Under the pieces are notes generated by a model. That model was given only the letters and a program-made list of their open reading frames with translations, was not told where the DNA came from and searched no databases. Positions 16,272 to 24,681 of a stretch of 64,000 nucleotides of DNA are shown here, piece after piece (within the stretch, counting starts at the first letter, position 1; each line of letters begins with the position of its first letter). The stretch comes from Pseudomonas sp. SDI (GTDB lineage Bacteria > Pseudomonadota > Gammaproteobacteria > Pseudomonadales > Pseudomonadaceae). The DNA lies in contig NZ_QETK01000006.1 in the NCBI RefSeq assembly GCF_003105155.1, forward strand, positions 117,653 through 181,652. The letters run 5' to 3'. The position numbers were made by a program, and so were the translations under genes.

Positions 16272-16480
16272 TGACCTGCCTGTTCGACCGCGCCCAGGCC
16301 CTTGAGCAGCGTCAGCGCGACCAGGCGATCGCCGCCGCCCGGGCGCAAGCGCCGTCGAGCGGGCCGAGCCTGACCCACTGCGAAGACTGCGACAGCGAAA
16401 TCCCCGAGGCGCGCCGCGCTTTGGGCGGGAAGACCCGCTGCGTTCCCTGCCAATCCCTTCACGAGCGTGCCCAACGATGA
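16271..16480 (+). CDS. DksA/TraR-type C4 zinc-finger protein
   Basis: A 69-residue protein with Cys-x2-Cys (CEDC) and, 17 residues on, Cys-x2-Cys (CVPC): the DksA/TraR zinc-finger signature with 'IPEARR..LGG.TRC..CQ'. Short TraR-type proteins bind in the RNA polymerase secondary channel and can mimic DksA with ppGpp. Overlaps on both sides (ATGA) place it in the late operon between tail tube and lysis genes, so it would be made late. Confidence 0.88.
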   Translation: MTCLFDRAQALEQRQRDQAIAAARAQAPSSGPSLTHCEDCDSEIPEARRALGGKTRCVPCQSLHERAQR

Positions 16481-16773
16481 ACACCCGCACCCTGCCAAGG
16501 CCCAAGGTCGAGATCCGTCTGGCCCTGCTCGAGCAGCGCCTGGATGCCCTGGCCAGCCACAACGAGTCCGTGCCGGGACGTGTGACCCGCCTGGAGGGCG
16601 AGTTCGAGCACATGGCCACCCAGCTGACCGCGTTGAACGATGGCCAGCGGCAACTGACGGCAACCGTGGCTGACCTCGGCACCAAGGTCACCCGGATGAT
16701 CGCGGTGCTCACCGTCCTGGGCGTCGTTGCCCAACTGGTCGCGCCGGCCTTGCTGCGTATGGTGTTCCCATGA
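16477..16773 (+). CDS. Holin-like protein with coiled coil and one C-terminal membrane segment
   Basis: A 98-residue protein: basic N-terminus, amphipathic helices in the middle (LLEQRLDALASHNES, LNDGQRQLTATVADL) and a single hydrophobic segment at ~73-95 (MIAVLTVLGVVAQLVAPALLRMVF). This layout resembles XhlA-type accessory holins. It directly precedes the lysozyme with a 4-bp overlap, which makes a holin or holin-partner role likely, though no family motif proves it. Confidence 0.6.
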   Translation: MNTRTLPRPKVEIRLALLEQRLDALASHNESVPGRVTRLEGEFEHMATQLTALNDGQRQLTATVADLGTKVTRMIAVLTVLGVVAQLVAPALLRMVFP

Positions 16774-17303
16774 GCCTGCGCAAGCGGATCCTCGCCGGCA
16801 CCGTTGCCCTGGTGCTGGCCAGCCCCGGGCTGATGGCCTTCCTGGGCAAGTGGGAAGGCGACGGCCAGAACGTCGTCTACGCCGACAAGCTGGCCCGGGG
16901 CCTACCGACCGTGTGCAAGGGCATCACCCGCTATACCAGCCCCTACCCGGTGGTGGTTGGTGATTACTGGTCGCCGGCACGCTGCACCGAGGTCGAGCAC
17001 CTGGTGGTGGAGAAGGGCCAGCTGGAACTGGCCGACTGCCTGATCAACGACAAGATCAGCCAGAACACCTTCGACGCCCTGAGCAGCCACTCCCACAACT
17101 TCGGCGCGCCCAACACGTGCGCGAGCCGTGCCGTGGGTTGGATCAATGCCGGCGACATCGCCCGGGGCTGCAAAGCCCTGGCCTGGGCACCGGACGGCAA
17201 GACCCCGGTGTGGGCCTACGTAACCGACGCCAAGGGCAACAAGGTATTCGTCCCGGGGCTGCATAACCGACGCCTCGACGAGGCAAGGCTGTGTGCCCAA
17301 TGA
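16770..17303 (+). CDS. Phage lysozyme (GH24), SAR-type endolysin
   Basis: A 177-residue muramidase. A hydrophobic, Ala/Gly-rich N-terminal segment without a clear cleavage site (ILAGTVALVLASPGLMAFL) looks like a signal-anchor-release domain. The GH24 active-site stretch follows: Glu29 (KWEGDG), Asp39 (VYADK) and Thr47 (LPTVCKG). It degrades peptidoglycan after release from the inner membrane. It overlaps the holin-like gene upstream and the Rz gene downstream by 4 bp each. Confidence 0.9.
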   Translation: MSLRKRILAGTVALVLASPGLMAFLGKWEGDGQNVVYADKLARGLPTVCKGITRYTSPYPVVVGDYWSPARCTEVEHLVVEKGQLELADCLINDKISQNTFDALSSHSHNFGAPNTCASRAVGWINAGDIARGCKALAWAPDGKTPVWAYVTDAKGNKVFVPGLHNRRLDEARLCAQ

Positions 17304-17788
17304 CCTGGTGGAGCCAGATTCTGCTGTCCCTGGTACTGGCCGGCGCCGTGTTCTGGACGTTCGACGACATGAACGACCAGCTCGACCAGGTGCGCATCGA
17401 GCGCGACCAGGCTCAATACGAGCGGGACGGATTGCGAGAGGCAGCCCGGCTTGCCGGCGAGCGTCTGGCCGCTGCCGCCGCCCTGGACAGCAAACACACC
17501 CAGGAACTGACCAATGCACTCAATCAAAACCAGGATCTGCAGCGTGCTGTTGATCGGCTCGATCAGCGGCTGCGCGTCCACGCAACCTGCGCCGCTTCCG
17601 GCAAACAGCCCGGTACCGGCACCGCCGGCCTGGCTGATGCTGGATCCCCCGAACTCACTGCAGACGCTCGACAGGCTTATTTCACCCTCCGGGACCAGCT
17701 CGTCGTCAGCCGGCAAATGATTCTGGGCCTGCAGGACCATGTCCGCACCTTTTGCACCACCCAACCAACCACTGGAGCAACACCATGA
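17300..17788 (+). CDS. Rz-like inner-membrane spanin subunit
   Basis: A 162-residue protein with an N-terminal membrane anchor (~5-20, ILLSLVLAGAVFWTF) and a long periplasmic coiled coil rich in Gln/Glu/Arg/Ala (~22-95), typical of i-spanins. ATG 17300 overlaps the lysozyme stop; GTG 17291 is possible but unnecessary. It contains the Rz1 gene in another frame and joins with it to fuse inner and outer membranes at lysis. Confidence 0.82.
   Translation: MTWWSQILLSLVLAGAVFWTFDDMNDQLDQVRIERDQAQYERDGLREAARLAGERLAAAAALDSKHTQELTNALNQNQDLQRAVDRLDQRLRVHATCAASGKQPGTGTAGLADAGSPELTADARQAYFTLRDQLVVSRQMILGLQDHVRTFCTTQPTTGATP
17514..17720 (+). CDS. Rz1-like outer-membrane spanin lipoprotein, embedded in Rz
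   Basis: A 68-residue reading frame inside the Rz gene. It has a basic start, a hydrophobic stretch (SVLLIGSISG) and a lipobox ending at Cys20 (ISGC), then a Pro-rich mature part (PAPLPANSPVPAPPAW), the hallmark of Rz1 proteins. Lipidation and sorting to the outer membrane are expected. Nested Rz/Rz1 is the lambda-type arrangement. Confidence 0.85.
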   Translation: MHSIKTRICSVLLIGSISGCASTQPAPLPANSPVPAPPAWLMLDPPNSLQTLDRLISPSGTSSSSAGK

Positions 17789-18072
17789 CCGACCGCCGCG
17801 AAATCACCCTGGAACTGGGCGATCAGGAATTCACTTTCACCCTGACCCCGGCCGACGTGACCAAGTACTTCAACAGCATGACCCAGAACAACAAGATCGC
17901 GCCGGCCAACAACTTGCTGGTCACTACCGTGCACCAGGAGCAGCGCGCCACTCTGAAGCCGATGCTGGGCAACCCAGTTATGACCCTGCAGTTGGCCGGC
18001 GCGCTGATGGAGGAATACGGGCCTAACGTCGACATCATCGTAAAAAAGTCCTCGAGCACGCTGAGCGCCTGA
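17785..18072 (+). CDS. Tail assembly chaperone, short form (P2 gpE-like)
   Basis: A 95-residue protein starting at ATG 17785, overlapping the Rz stop (ATGA). It has the beta-rich beginning 'REITLELGDQEFTFTLTPADVTKYFNSM' of HP1/P2 tail chaperones. In contractile-tailed phages the short form and a frameshifted long form coat the tape measure before tube polymerisation. The tape-measure gene follows directly. A slippery A AAA AAG lies near its 3' end. Confidence 0.8.
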   Translation: MTDRREITLELGDQEFTFTLTPADVTKYFNSMTQNNKIAPANNLLVTTVHQEQRATLKPMLGNPVMTLQLAGALMEEYGPNVDIIVKKSSSTLSA

Positions 18073-18236
18073 CGGAGAACGGCTTGGGCCAGTTGCTGGC
18101 CCTGACCCACCGCTGGCTACCTGGAGCAGAGCCCTCGATCGAGAACATGGGCCTGGCCAAGTGGCTGGACGACGAACACTGGAGACGCATGGAGATCGCT
18201 GTGGCCAACGGCATCGCCCATGCGCTTAACGGATAA
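17785..18236 (+). CDS. Tail assembly chaperone, -1 frameshift product (E+E'-like)
   Basis: Frame 0 codons GTA AAA AAG place a canonical slippery heptamer at 18042-18048. A -1 slip makes reading continue at GTC (18048-18050) and stay open for 62 codons to TAA 18234-18236, six bases before the tape-measure ATG. The added part is plausible protein ('LGQLLALTHRWLPG', 'LAKWLDDEHWRRMEIAVANGIAHAL') with no start codon placed to express it alone. The fused product would have 150 residues. This matches the conserved G/GT and E/E+E' arrangement. Confidence 0.82.
18042..18048 (+). promoter_or_regulatory. Slippery heptamer for programmed -1 frameshift
   Basis: A AAA AAG in the frame of the chaperone gene is the strongest class of bacterial -1 slippery sequence. 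The downstream 30 bases are GC-rich and could pair, but I could not define a unique stem by eye. Confidence 0.8.
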
Positions 18237-18241
18237 CTCTG

Positions 18242-20224
18242 ATGGCTGATCGCTCCTCCCGCCTGGACTTCATCCTGGCCCTGACCGACAAGGTTACCGC
18301 GCCGCTCGGCAAGGTGAAGACGACCTTTGCCGACCTGGCAGACCAGAGCCAGGAGAACTTCAAGCAGATGGGCATCGGCCTTGCCGGCGTGACCGGCAGC
18401 TTCATGGCCATCAACGCCTCGCTGGAGCCAGCGCTTGAGATGAATCGGGCCTTGGGCGAAGTCGAGTCGCTGGGCGTGGCCGAGAACGCCCTGGAGTCGC
18501 TGAACGCCAAGGCCCTGGAATTTTCCGTCGCCTACGGTGAGAACGCCCAGGAGTTCGTCGCTTCGGCGTACCAGATCGAGGGCGCCGTGAAGGGCCTGGC
18601 CGGTACCCAGTTGGCCACTTTCACCAACACCAGTAACGTCCTGGCCAAGGCCACCAAGGCCGACAAAGCGGTAATGAGCGAATACGTTGGCACGCTCTAC
18701 AACCTGCAGAAGGACCAGGCCGACGCCATGGGCAAGAGCCAGTGGGTCGAGAAGCTGGGCGGCCAGACTGCTCTGGCCACTCAGCTGTTCCGCACCAGTG
18801 GCGAAGCCATGAAGGACGCCTTCAAGGAAGCCGGCGCGATTGCCACAGCCTCCGGCGTCGATCTGGCCGAGCAAATGGCGGTCATCGGTACGCTGTCCAG
18901 CACCATGGAAGGCGGCGACGCCGGCGGCCGCTACAAGGCCTTCTTCGAGAACATCGGCAACGCCTCGGAAAAGCTCGGGATCAAGTTCACCGATGCCAAC
19001 GGCAAGGCCCTGCCGATACTGGACATCCTGGGCAAGCTTGAGGGCAAGTACGGCGACCTCAAGAATGCCGCTGCCAATAGCAAACTGGTGGAGGCGTTCG
19101 GCGGCGAGGGCGCTCAGGTGATCGGCGCCCTGGCTGCAGACACTGGCCGGCTACGCAACGGCATCGAGCAACTGGGCAAGGTCCACGGCCTCGAGCAGGC
19201 CGAGCGGATGGCCAAGGCCATGGTTGACCCGTGGCAACAGTTCGGCGCCGCTGTGCAGGCGCTGCGCATCGCCTTCGGCCAGTCCCTGATCCCTATTCTC
19301 ACCCCGCTGATGGACCGCTTGGTCGGGATCGCTGGCACGCTGACCCGCTGGACTCAGCTGTTCCCGAACATTACCCGGGTAATCGGCATCACGGTACTTG
19401 CCATCCTCGGCATGGCTGCCGCTATGGGGGTAATGACCTTTGTTGTCGGGCTGGCCAGATCGACCTGGCTGGCACTTGTCACGATCTGGAAAGTGGTGCA
19501 ACTGCTGAACCTTCGCGCCATCGCCGGCTTTCTCCTGCAGGCGGCTGTGATCGGCATCTACGTTGCCGGTCTCACCGTGCTCTACACCACGCTGGGGATT
19601 ATTCGCGGCGGGATGATGCTGTGGCAGGCCGCGATCTGGTTGGTCAATGCCGCAATGTGGGCCAACCCGGTGCTGCTGATCGTCGGGGGCATCGTTGCCC
19701 TGGTCGCCCTGGTCGCGCTGGCCGTCGTGTACTGGGACGAATGGACCACGGCCCTGATGAACACCGCCGCGTTCCAGTGGGTCGCCGAGCAACTGCAGGC
19801 GCTCAGCGCCTGGTTCGACTCCATGGGCGGCTGGGCAGGCATGGCCAAGGCCGCCTGGGACGGCATCGTTTCGGTGTTCCAGGCAGCGGTCAACGGCCTG
19901 ATCGAACTGCTCAACAAGATCCCCGGCGTGAACATCGAGGCGCGCCTGGGTGACATGCCGACCATTCCTGGCGCCGACCAGGCGATCGTCGCGGCTGAGA
20001 CTGCCAGCGTTTCGCAGAACGCCCAGCAGGCCCTCAGCGCCTCGGTACCGAGCCTGGCCCCAACGCGGCCCAACGCCGTGCCCAAGGGCGGACTCCTGAG
20101 CAGTATCCAGAACACCAGCAGCCAGACTGACAGCAGCAAGAAGGTGGAAAACGTGAACATCTACAACAGCAAGCCCATGAACCAAGCCGAGCTGGAAAAC
20201 ATGCTCGAAATGGCGGTGGGCTGA
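18242..20224 (+). CDS. Tail tape measure protein
   Basis: A 660-residue protein following the chaperone pair. The N-terminal ~250 residues show the TP901-type tape-measure domain ('ALEMNRALGEVESLGV', 'FVASAYQIEGAVKGL', 'AKATKADKAVMSEYVGTLYNL'). Several hydrophobic segments occur at ~375-500 (VIGITVLAILGMAAAMGVMTFVVG and later). The C-terminus is polar. It sets tail length and is likely injected with DNA. The short length implies a short tail compared with P2 (gpT 815). ATGA overlap with the next gene. Confidence 0.92.
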   Translation: MADRSSRLDFILALTDKVTAPLGKVKTTFADLADQSQENFKQMGIGLAGVTGSFMAINASLEPALEMNRALGEVESLGVAENALESLNAKALEFSVAYGENAQEFVASAYQIEGAVKGLAGTQLATFTNTSNVLAKATKADKAVMSEYVGTLYNLQKDQADAMGKSQWVEKLGGQTALATQLFRTSGEAMKDAFKEAGAIATASGVDLAEQMAVIGTLSSTMEGGDAGGRYKAFFENIGNASEKLGIKFTDANGKALPILDILGKLEGKYGDLKNAAANSKLVEAFGGEGAQVIGALAADTGRLRNGIEQLGKVHGLEQAERMAKAMVDPWQQFGAAVQALRIAFGQSLIPILTPLMDRLVGIAGTLTRWTQLFPNITRVIGITVLAILGMAAAMGVMTFVVGLARSTWLALVTIWKVVQLLNLRAIAGFLLQAAVIGIYVAGLTVLYTTLGIIRGGMMLWQAAIWLVNAAMWANPVLLIVGGIVALVALVALAVVYWDEWTTALMNTAAFQWVAEQLQALSAWFDSMGGWAGMAKAAWDGIVSVFQAAVNGLIELLNKIPGVNIEARLGDMPTIPGADQAIVAAETASVSQNAQQALSASVPSLAPTRPNAVPKGGLLSSIQNTSSQTDSSKKVENVNIYNSKPMNQAELENMLEMAVG

Positions 20225-20544
20225 TGGACGGCCAGTACATCGATCTGTTGATCCAGAACAACGACCTGGTGCTCGACCTGGCCCGCCAGCCTGAGCCGAT
20301 TCAGGACCGGGCGAGCATCGCCCAGGATATCGCTCACATGATCCGTGATAGCGGCCTGCTGGTGACCCTGGTGGCCGAGCGCGACCGCTTGCGGCAGCGC
20401 GACTGCATCCAGCAGTTGGAGCTGCTGGTGGAAGAAGACGAACGCCTGGTACCTGGAACGGCTCAGATCGTCGATCAGGGCAAAGGCGTCTACCTGGTCA
20501 CCGCTACCACCTTGGCGTTCGGTGATGTCGAGGTGACCGTATGA
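20224..20544 (+). CDS. DUF2590-family baseplate-region protein
   Basis: A 106-residue protein of the DUF2590 type: 'DLLIQNNDLVLDLARQPEPIQDRASIAQDIAHMIRDSGLLVTLVAERD...R'. It is found between tape measure and gpJ in HP1/K139-like phages, where P2 has gpW, so a gp25/gpW-like baseplate wedge role is inferred. Overlaps of a few bases link it to both neighbours. Confidence 0.8.
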   Translation: MDGQYIDLLIQNNDLVLDLARQPEPIQDRASIAQDIAHMIRDSGLLVTLVAERDRLRQRDCIQQLELLVEEDERLVPGTAQIVDQGKGVYLVTATTLAFGDVEVTV

Positions 20545-21716
20545 GTGACGTTGATTTCACCCAGGCGCTCAAGGACGCCGGCATACCGACCACCGAGGCA
20601 GGTCTGCGCCAGGCATGGGAGATCCAGGTTGCCGGACAGGGCAGCAAGCTGAGCAACACCAGCGCCTACTCGCCGTTCTGGCGGGTGGTAACCGCGCTGG
20701 TGACCACCCCAGTGCTGTGGATCCTGCAGTTCCTGGTCACCACCATTCTGCCGAACTTCTTCGTCAAGACGGCGACCGGCAGCTGGCTGGATATGCTGGC
20801 CTGGGCGGTCGACGTGACACGCAAAGGGTCGACCAAGGCGATCGGCGTCGTCCAGTTCACCCGCACGGCACCAGGCGGCACGCTGACCGTGCCGGCGGGC
20901 ACCGTGGTCCAGTCGCCGGCGATCAATGGCCACATCTACCAGCTGGTGACCACGGCCGAGGGCCAGTTCAGCGACGGTCTGATGCAACTGGATGTCCCGG
21001 TCGAAGCCGTCGAGGCCGGCGCCGGCTTCAACCTGGCCCCCGGGTACTACGCAATTCTGCCCGTGCCGGTGGACGGCATTGCCCTGGTGGTCAATGGCGA
21101 AAACTGGCTGACCACCCCGGGCGCCGACGCCGAGCCCGACGACGAGCTGCGGCTGCGCACCCGCAACCAGTTCAGCGCCGTCAACCAGTACCACACTGAC
21201 GCCGTATACAGGGCGATGATCTCGGCCTTCCCAGGCGTGCGGCCGGACGGCGTGTACTTCGAGCACGGCGCGCCGCGTGGCCCGGGCAGCGCGAACGCCT
21301 ATGTGCTGTTCGATGCCGGCGTGCCGGCGGACACGTTCCTGGCCGAGATCAACGCTTACATCCGCGATCAGGGCAACCATGGCCACGGCGATGACCTCCT
21401 GGTGCTCGCCATGCCGCAGACGCTGCACAACGTCACGGTCGAGTTGTGGCCCCGGGCCAACCTGACCGCAGCTCAACTGGCGCAACTGCAGGACGATGTC
21501 GCGCTTTTCATCCGAACCGCATTCCGCGAGAGCACCACCGCGGACTTCAGACCGACGCTGACCTACCCGCAATCGCGGTTCTCGTTCAGCCGCCTGGGCG
21601 AGGAGCTGCACCAGCAGTTCCCGGCCCTTGAGTCGCTGCGCTTCGCGAACCTGGACATCGAGTCGGAGCTGGAAATTCCGCGCATCAACAAGCTGACGGT
21701 GCAGACCCATGATTAA
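20541..21716 (+). CDS. Baseplate J-like protein
   Basis: A 391-residue protein of the baseplate gpJ family. The central part has 'GTLTVPAGTVVQSPAINGHIYQLVTTAEGQF' and 'GAGFNLAPGYYAILPVPVDGI', followed by 'DDELRLRTRNQFSAVNQYHTDAVYRAMIS', as in Mu gp47/P2 gpJ wedge proteins. It connects the central hub to tail fibres in the baseplate. ATG overlaps the previous stop and it overlaps the next gene by 8 bp. Confidence 0.9.
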   Translation: MSDVDFTQALKDAGIPTTEAGLRQAWEIQVAGQGSKLSNTSAYSPFWRVVTALVTTPVLWILQFLVTTILPNFFVKTATGSWLDMLAWAVDVTRKGSTKAIGVVQFTRTAPGGTLTVPAGTVVQSPAINGHIYQLVTTAEGQFSDGLMQLDVPVEAVEAGAGFNLAPGYYAILPVPVDGIALVVNGENWLTTPGADAEPDDELRLRTRNQFSAVNQYHTDAVYRAMISAFPGVRPDGVYFEHGAPRGPGSANAYVLFDAGVPADTFLAEINAYIRDQGNHGHGDDLLVLAMPQTLHNVTVELWPRANLTAAQLAQLQDDVALFIRTAFRESTTADFRPTLTYPQSRFSFSRLGEELHQQFPALESLRFANLDIESELEIPRINKLTVQTHD

Positions 21717-22233
21717 GCTGAAACTGCCGTTCTGGCTGGAGGGTGTCGAGCTGGCCAAGCTCCGGGACGCCGCACAGTCCTGGTGGGAGCGGGTCGAGGA
21801 GTGGCTGCGCTGGCCGCTGCTGCAGCTCGACGCCGAAACCTGCCACCTGACCATCCTGGATCTGCTCGCCTGGCAGCGCGATATCACCCGTTTCAAGGGT
21901 GAGCCCGAATCGCTTTACCGGCTGCGGGTCAAGTACGCCTATATCAACGCCGTTGACGCCGGCAGCGTCGCGGGAATGAAGCGGATCCTGGTCCGTCTCG
22001 GCGTCGGCTATGCAGAGATCGATGAGCGCGATCCGGATCGGGATTGGGACGTGATCATGTTACGCCTGTCCGACTCCCAACTGTCGCAGAACCCCGAGCT
22101 GCTGCGCGTCCTGATCCAGCAGTACGGCCGCACATGCCGGCGGTACGACTTCATCACCATTACCCCGGTCGCACTGCAGATCGCGGCCGTTCACTTCAAT
22201 GACGATCAGCAGACGCTGGTCGCTCGCCTGTAG
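21709..22233 (+). CDS. Tail protein I-like baseplate protein
   Basis: A 174-residue protein in the gpI position directly after gpJ, with 'LLAWQRDITRFKGEPESLYRLRVKYAYINAVDAGSVAGMKRILVRLG', typical of phage tail protein I relatives. It bridges the baseplate wedge and the tail fibre. The gene starts inside the end of the J-like gene and is followed by the fibre after eight bases. Confidence 0.82.
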   Translation: MIKLKLPFWLEGVELAKLRDAAQSWWERVEEWLRWPLLQLDAETCHLTILDLLAWQRDITRFKGEPESLYRLRVKYAYINAVDAGSVAGMKRILVRLGVGYAEIDERDPDRDWDVIMLRLSDSQLSQNPELLRVLIQQYGRTCRRYDFITITPVALQIAAVHFNDDQQTLVARL

Positions 22234-22241
22234 GAGCCCCC

Positions 22242-24104
22242 ATGGCCACTATTACCCTTGCCGGGGAAAGCCTGATCGCCCGCCAGCAAGCCGCCCGGCA
22301 GCCACTAGTGATTCGCCGCTTCCTCTTTGCCAACGTGCCAGGTCTGGACCCCACCGCGCCGGTCGACCGAACTGCCGCCGGCAGGCCTTCGGCCGCCCGC
22401 ATCGTCCACACCTACGACATGCCCCAGGAGAACGCCGGTTACGTCAATCCGAACCAGGTCGTCTACAGCTGCCAGCTCGGGTCCGACCTGGGCGACTGGG
22501 ATTTCAACTGGATCGGCCTCGAGGCCGAGGACGGCACCCTGTTTGCCGCTGCCCATGTGCCGCTGCAGCAGAAGCGCAAGAACATCCCGCCGCTGCAGGT
22601 GGGGAACAACGTCACCCGCAACTTCCTGGTGGCCTTCGACGGCGCCAAGGCGCTGACGGCGATCACCGTCGATGCCAAGACCTGGCAACACGACTTCACC
22701 GTCCGCCTGAAAGGGATCGATGAGCGCGAGCGCCTGAGCAATCGTGAGCTGTTCGGCCGGGCCTGCTTCCTGGATACCGGTCTGCTTGTGAACAAGGTGA
22801 ACGCCACCTATGTCCTGGGCGGCGGGACGGCATATGTCGAAGGCATCCGGGTGTTCAACAGCGCGACCGCCCCGATCGTCCCGACTAGCTACCCGACAAC
22901 CGTCTGGCTCGATGTCGCGCTGCAGCGCGAGCTGAGCGACGTCGTTGCTGCCTGGAAAGTGAGTTTCGGCGCCGCGATGAGCGACTACACCGATGCCTCC
23001 GGCGTGCCTCACTACTGCGTCGCGCTGGCCGATATCTCCGCTGCCGGCGTCGTCACTGACCGGCGATCGGCCGAGCCAATCAGCGGCGCGCTGATCCAGC
23101 ACTTCGCCGCCCGCGTCGGCGACTATCCGAACCTTCGCGCCCGGGCCACCACTGCAGACGACGTCGGCTTGGGGAACCTGCCGAATGCCAAGAGCGACGA
23201 CCCAGCCAGCGACAGCAGCTATATCCTGGCGACCACCAAGGCCCTGCGCCGGCTGGCCGACGGGCTCGACCTGGGCACAGCCGCCGGCCCGCACTCGCTG
23301 GTCACGGTCAACACCCGGGGCCAAGTCACTGGGGGCAGCCGCCCGACCAAAATCCGCGACCTCGGCGTCACGGATGCGTTGATCCCTGGGGACTTTGGAA
23401 GTCCAACAGCAGCGACCAGTCGGTTTTTCCGAATCACCTCGGAGGTCGAGCCCGCAACCACGCATTGGGACTCCATCACGGCTGTGGGGTATCACTACAA
23501 GCTCGTCCACGGCCAGAACCCGGGTGGCCCGGGCGACGACCGGTACTATTACGTAAAGGTGCTCGCACGCGGGAATGTTGGCGGCACGCCGGTCCTGCAA
23601 CAGATCGCTGAGCCCTATGCCGCACCGAACCACGCCGGAAAACACTGGTGGCGTGGCCTGAACGACACCTGGGCGCCCTGGATCGAATCGCTCGACAGCA
23701 CTCGGCTCGGTACCTCGTCCGAGCTGCACACCGGGGCCTATCCGACCAGGATCCCCACGTTCGACATCCTCTTGAACGGTCTGCTGGGCTCTGCGAGCCC
23801 GAGCCACATCATGATTCCGTCCCGATCCGCCGGCCGCGTTCAGTTCAAGCTGGTTCAGTTCGGCAAGACGGCCAACGTCCCCTCGGACGGCTCGATCAAC
23901 GTCACGTTCCCGCTGCAGTACGCCAGCGAACCGATCGTCATCGGCAACATGACCTACCCGACCTTCAGCGCCCTGCGTACCAGCAGCTTTGCGCCGATCG
24001 GCGTCACGTCCACGGGATTCACGGTCGAGAACCAGGCCATTATCGAATCCACCTCACTCAACGTCGGGCCGGCCTACTGGCTGGCGTTCGGCGACCCAGC
24101 GTAA
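22242..24104 (+). CDS. Tail fibre protein (gpH-like)
   Basis: A 620-residue protein. The N-terminal ~150 residues are the conserved tail-collar/DUF3751-like attachment domain (WDFNWIGLEAEDGTLFAAAHVP, QKRKNIPPLQ). The rest is repetitive beta-rich shaft with a C-terminal region likely contacting the host receptor. The shaft carries 'DDVGLGNLPNAKSDDP', the motif shared by many tail fibres. Codon use looks less biased toward the C-terminal end, which suits a recombination-prone tip. The assembly gene follows. Confidence 0.88.
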   Translation: MATITLAGESLIARQQAARQPLVIRRFLFANVPGLDPTAPVDRTAAGRPSAARIVHTYDMPQENAGYVNPNQVVYSCQLGSDLGDWDFNWIGLEAEDGTLFAAAHVPLQQKRKNIPPLQVGNNVTRNFLVAFDGAKALTAITVDAKTWQHDFTVRLKGIDERERLSNRELFGRACFLDTGLLVNKVNATYVLGGGTAYVEGIRVFNSATAPIVPTSYPTTVWLDVALQRELSDVVAAWKVSFGAAMSDYTDASGVPHYCVALADISAAGVVTDRRSAEPISGALIQHFAARVGDYPNLRARATTADDVGLGNLPNAKSDDPASDSSYILATTKALRRLADGLDLGTAAGPHSLVTVNTRGQVTGGSRPTKIRDLGVTDALIPGDFGSPTAATSRFFRITSEVEPATTHWDSITAVGYHYKLVHGQNPGGPGDDRYYYVKVLARGNVGGTPVLQQIAEPYAAPNHAGKHWWRGLNDTWAPWIESLDSTRLGTSSELHTGAYPTRIPTFDILLNGLLGSASPSHIMIPSRSAGRVQFKLVQFGKTANVPSDGSINVTFPLQYASEPIVIGNMTYPTFSALRTSSFAPIGVTSTGFTVENQAIIESTSLNVGPAYWLAFGDPA

Positions 24105-24114
24105 AGGAGCCAGC

Positions 24115-24681
24115 ATGTTCGCAACCTGGATCGAAAAGGATCAGCGCTTCGGTTTCCGCCTCTCGGAAGGGGTACACGAAATCGGCGAAGAGGAACACAC
24201 CCGGCTTCTGACGGCTGAAACCCTTGGCATGCGCCTGGTTCCGGATCCGGCCACCGGCCGGCCAATCGCCGTTCCGGCCGTGGGTCCCGGTATCGAGCCC
24301 GCCGAGGCACTGAAAAAGCTGCACCAGCAGACCGTCGCTGAGATCAAGCGCCAATGCGAAGCCACCATCACGGGGGGGTTCTGGTCGAACGCCCTGGGCG
24401 AGCGCCACCGCTACAACAGTCAGCAGGAGGATCAGTTGAACCTGACCGGCGCGGTGCTGCGTGGCGAACCTATGGCATTCCCATGTCGCGATCTGTGGTT
24501 GGTGAAGGCCTACCGGATGCACACGGCCGAGCAACTGCGCAAAGTCAGCGACGAATTCACGCTGTTCAAGATGCAGCTCCTGCAGCGCGCTGACGAGCAG
24601 TGCCAACTGGCCGACGAGGCCCTGGCCGAGGGCGACATGGTGACCCTTGAGTCGCTGCGCTGGGAGGCCCCAGCGTCATGA
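24115..24681 (+). CDS. Tail fibre assembly/associated protein (DUF4376-like)
   Basis: A 188-residue protein starting at ATG 24115 behind AAGGAG. The N-terminal part (TWIEKDQRFGFRLSEGVHEIGEEEHTRLL) is typical of Pseudomonas fibre-associated proteins, and the C-terminal half contains 'FWSNALGERHRYNSQQEDQLNLTGAVLRG', a DUF4376-type block. It likely chaperones fibre folding or decorates the fibre. ATGA overlap with the next gene. Confidence 0.75.
   Translation: MFATWIEKDQRFGFRLSEGVHEIGEEEHTRLLTAETLGMRLVPDPATGRPIAVPAVGPGIEPAEALKKLHQQTVAEIKRQCEATITGGFWSNALGERHRYNSQQEDQLNLTGAVLRGEPMAFPCRDLWLVKAYRMHTAEQLRKVSDEFTLFKMQLLQRADEQCQLADEALAEGDMVTLESLRWEAPAS

Noticed and set aside
14688..16712. 674-residue minus-strand open frame
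   Set aside because: Antisense to sheath, tube and zinc-finger genes of a confident rightward operon; Gly/Arg/His-rich low-information composition.
20490..21896. 468-residue minus-strand open frame
   Set aside because: Antisense to the DUF2590 and gpJ genes; no protein-like pattern.
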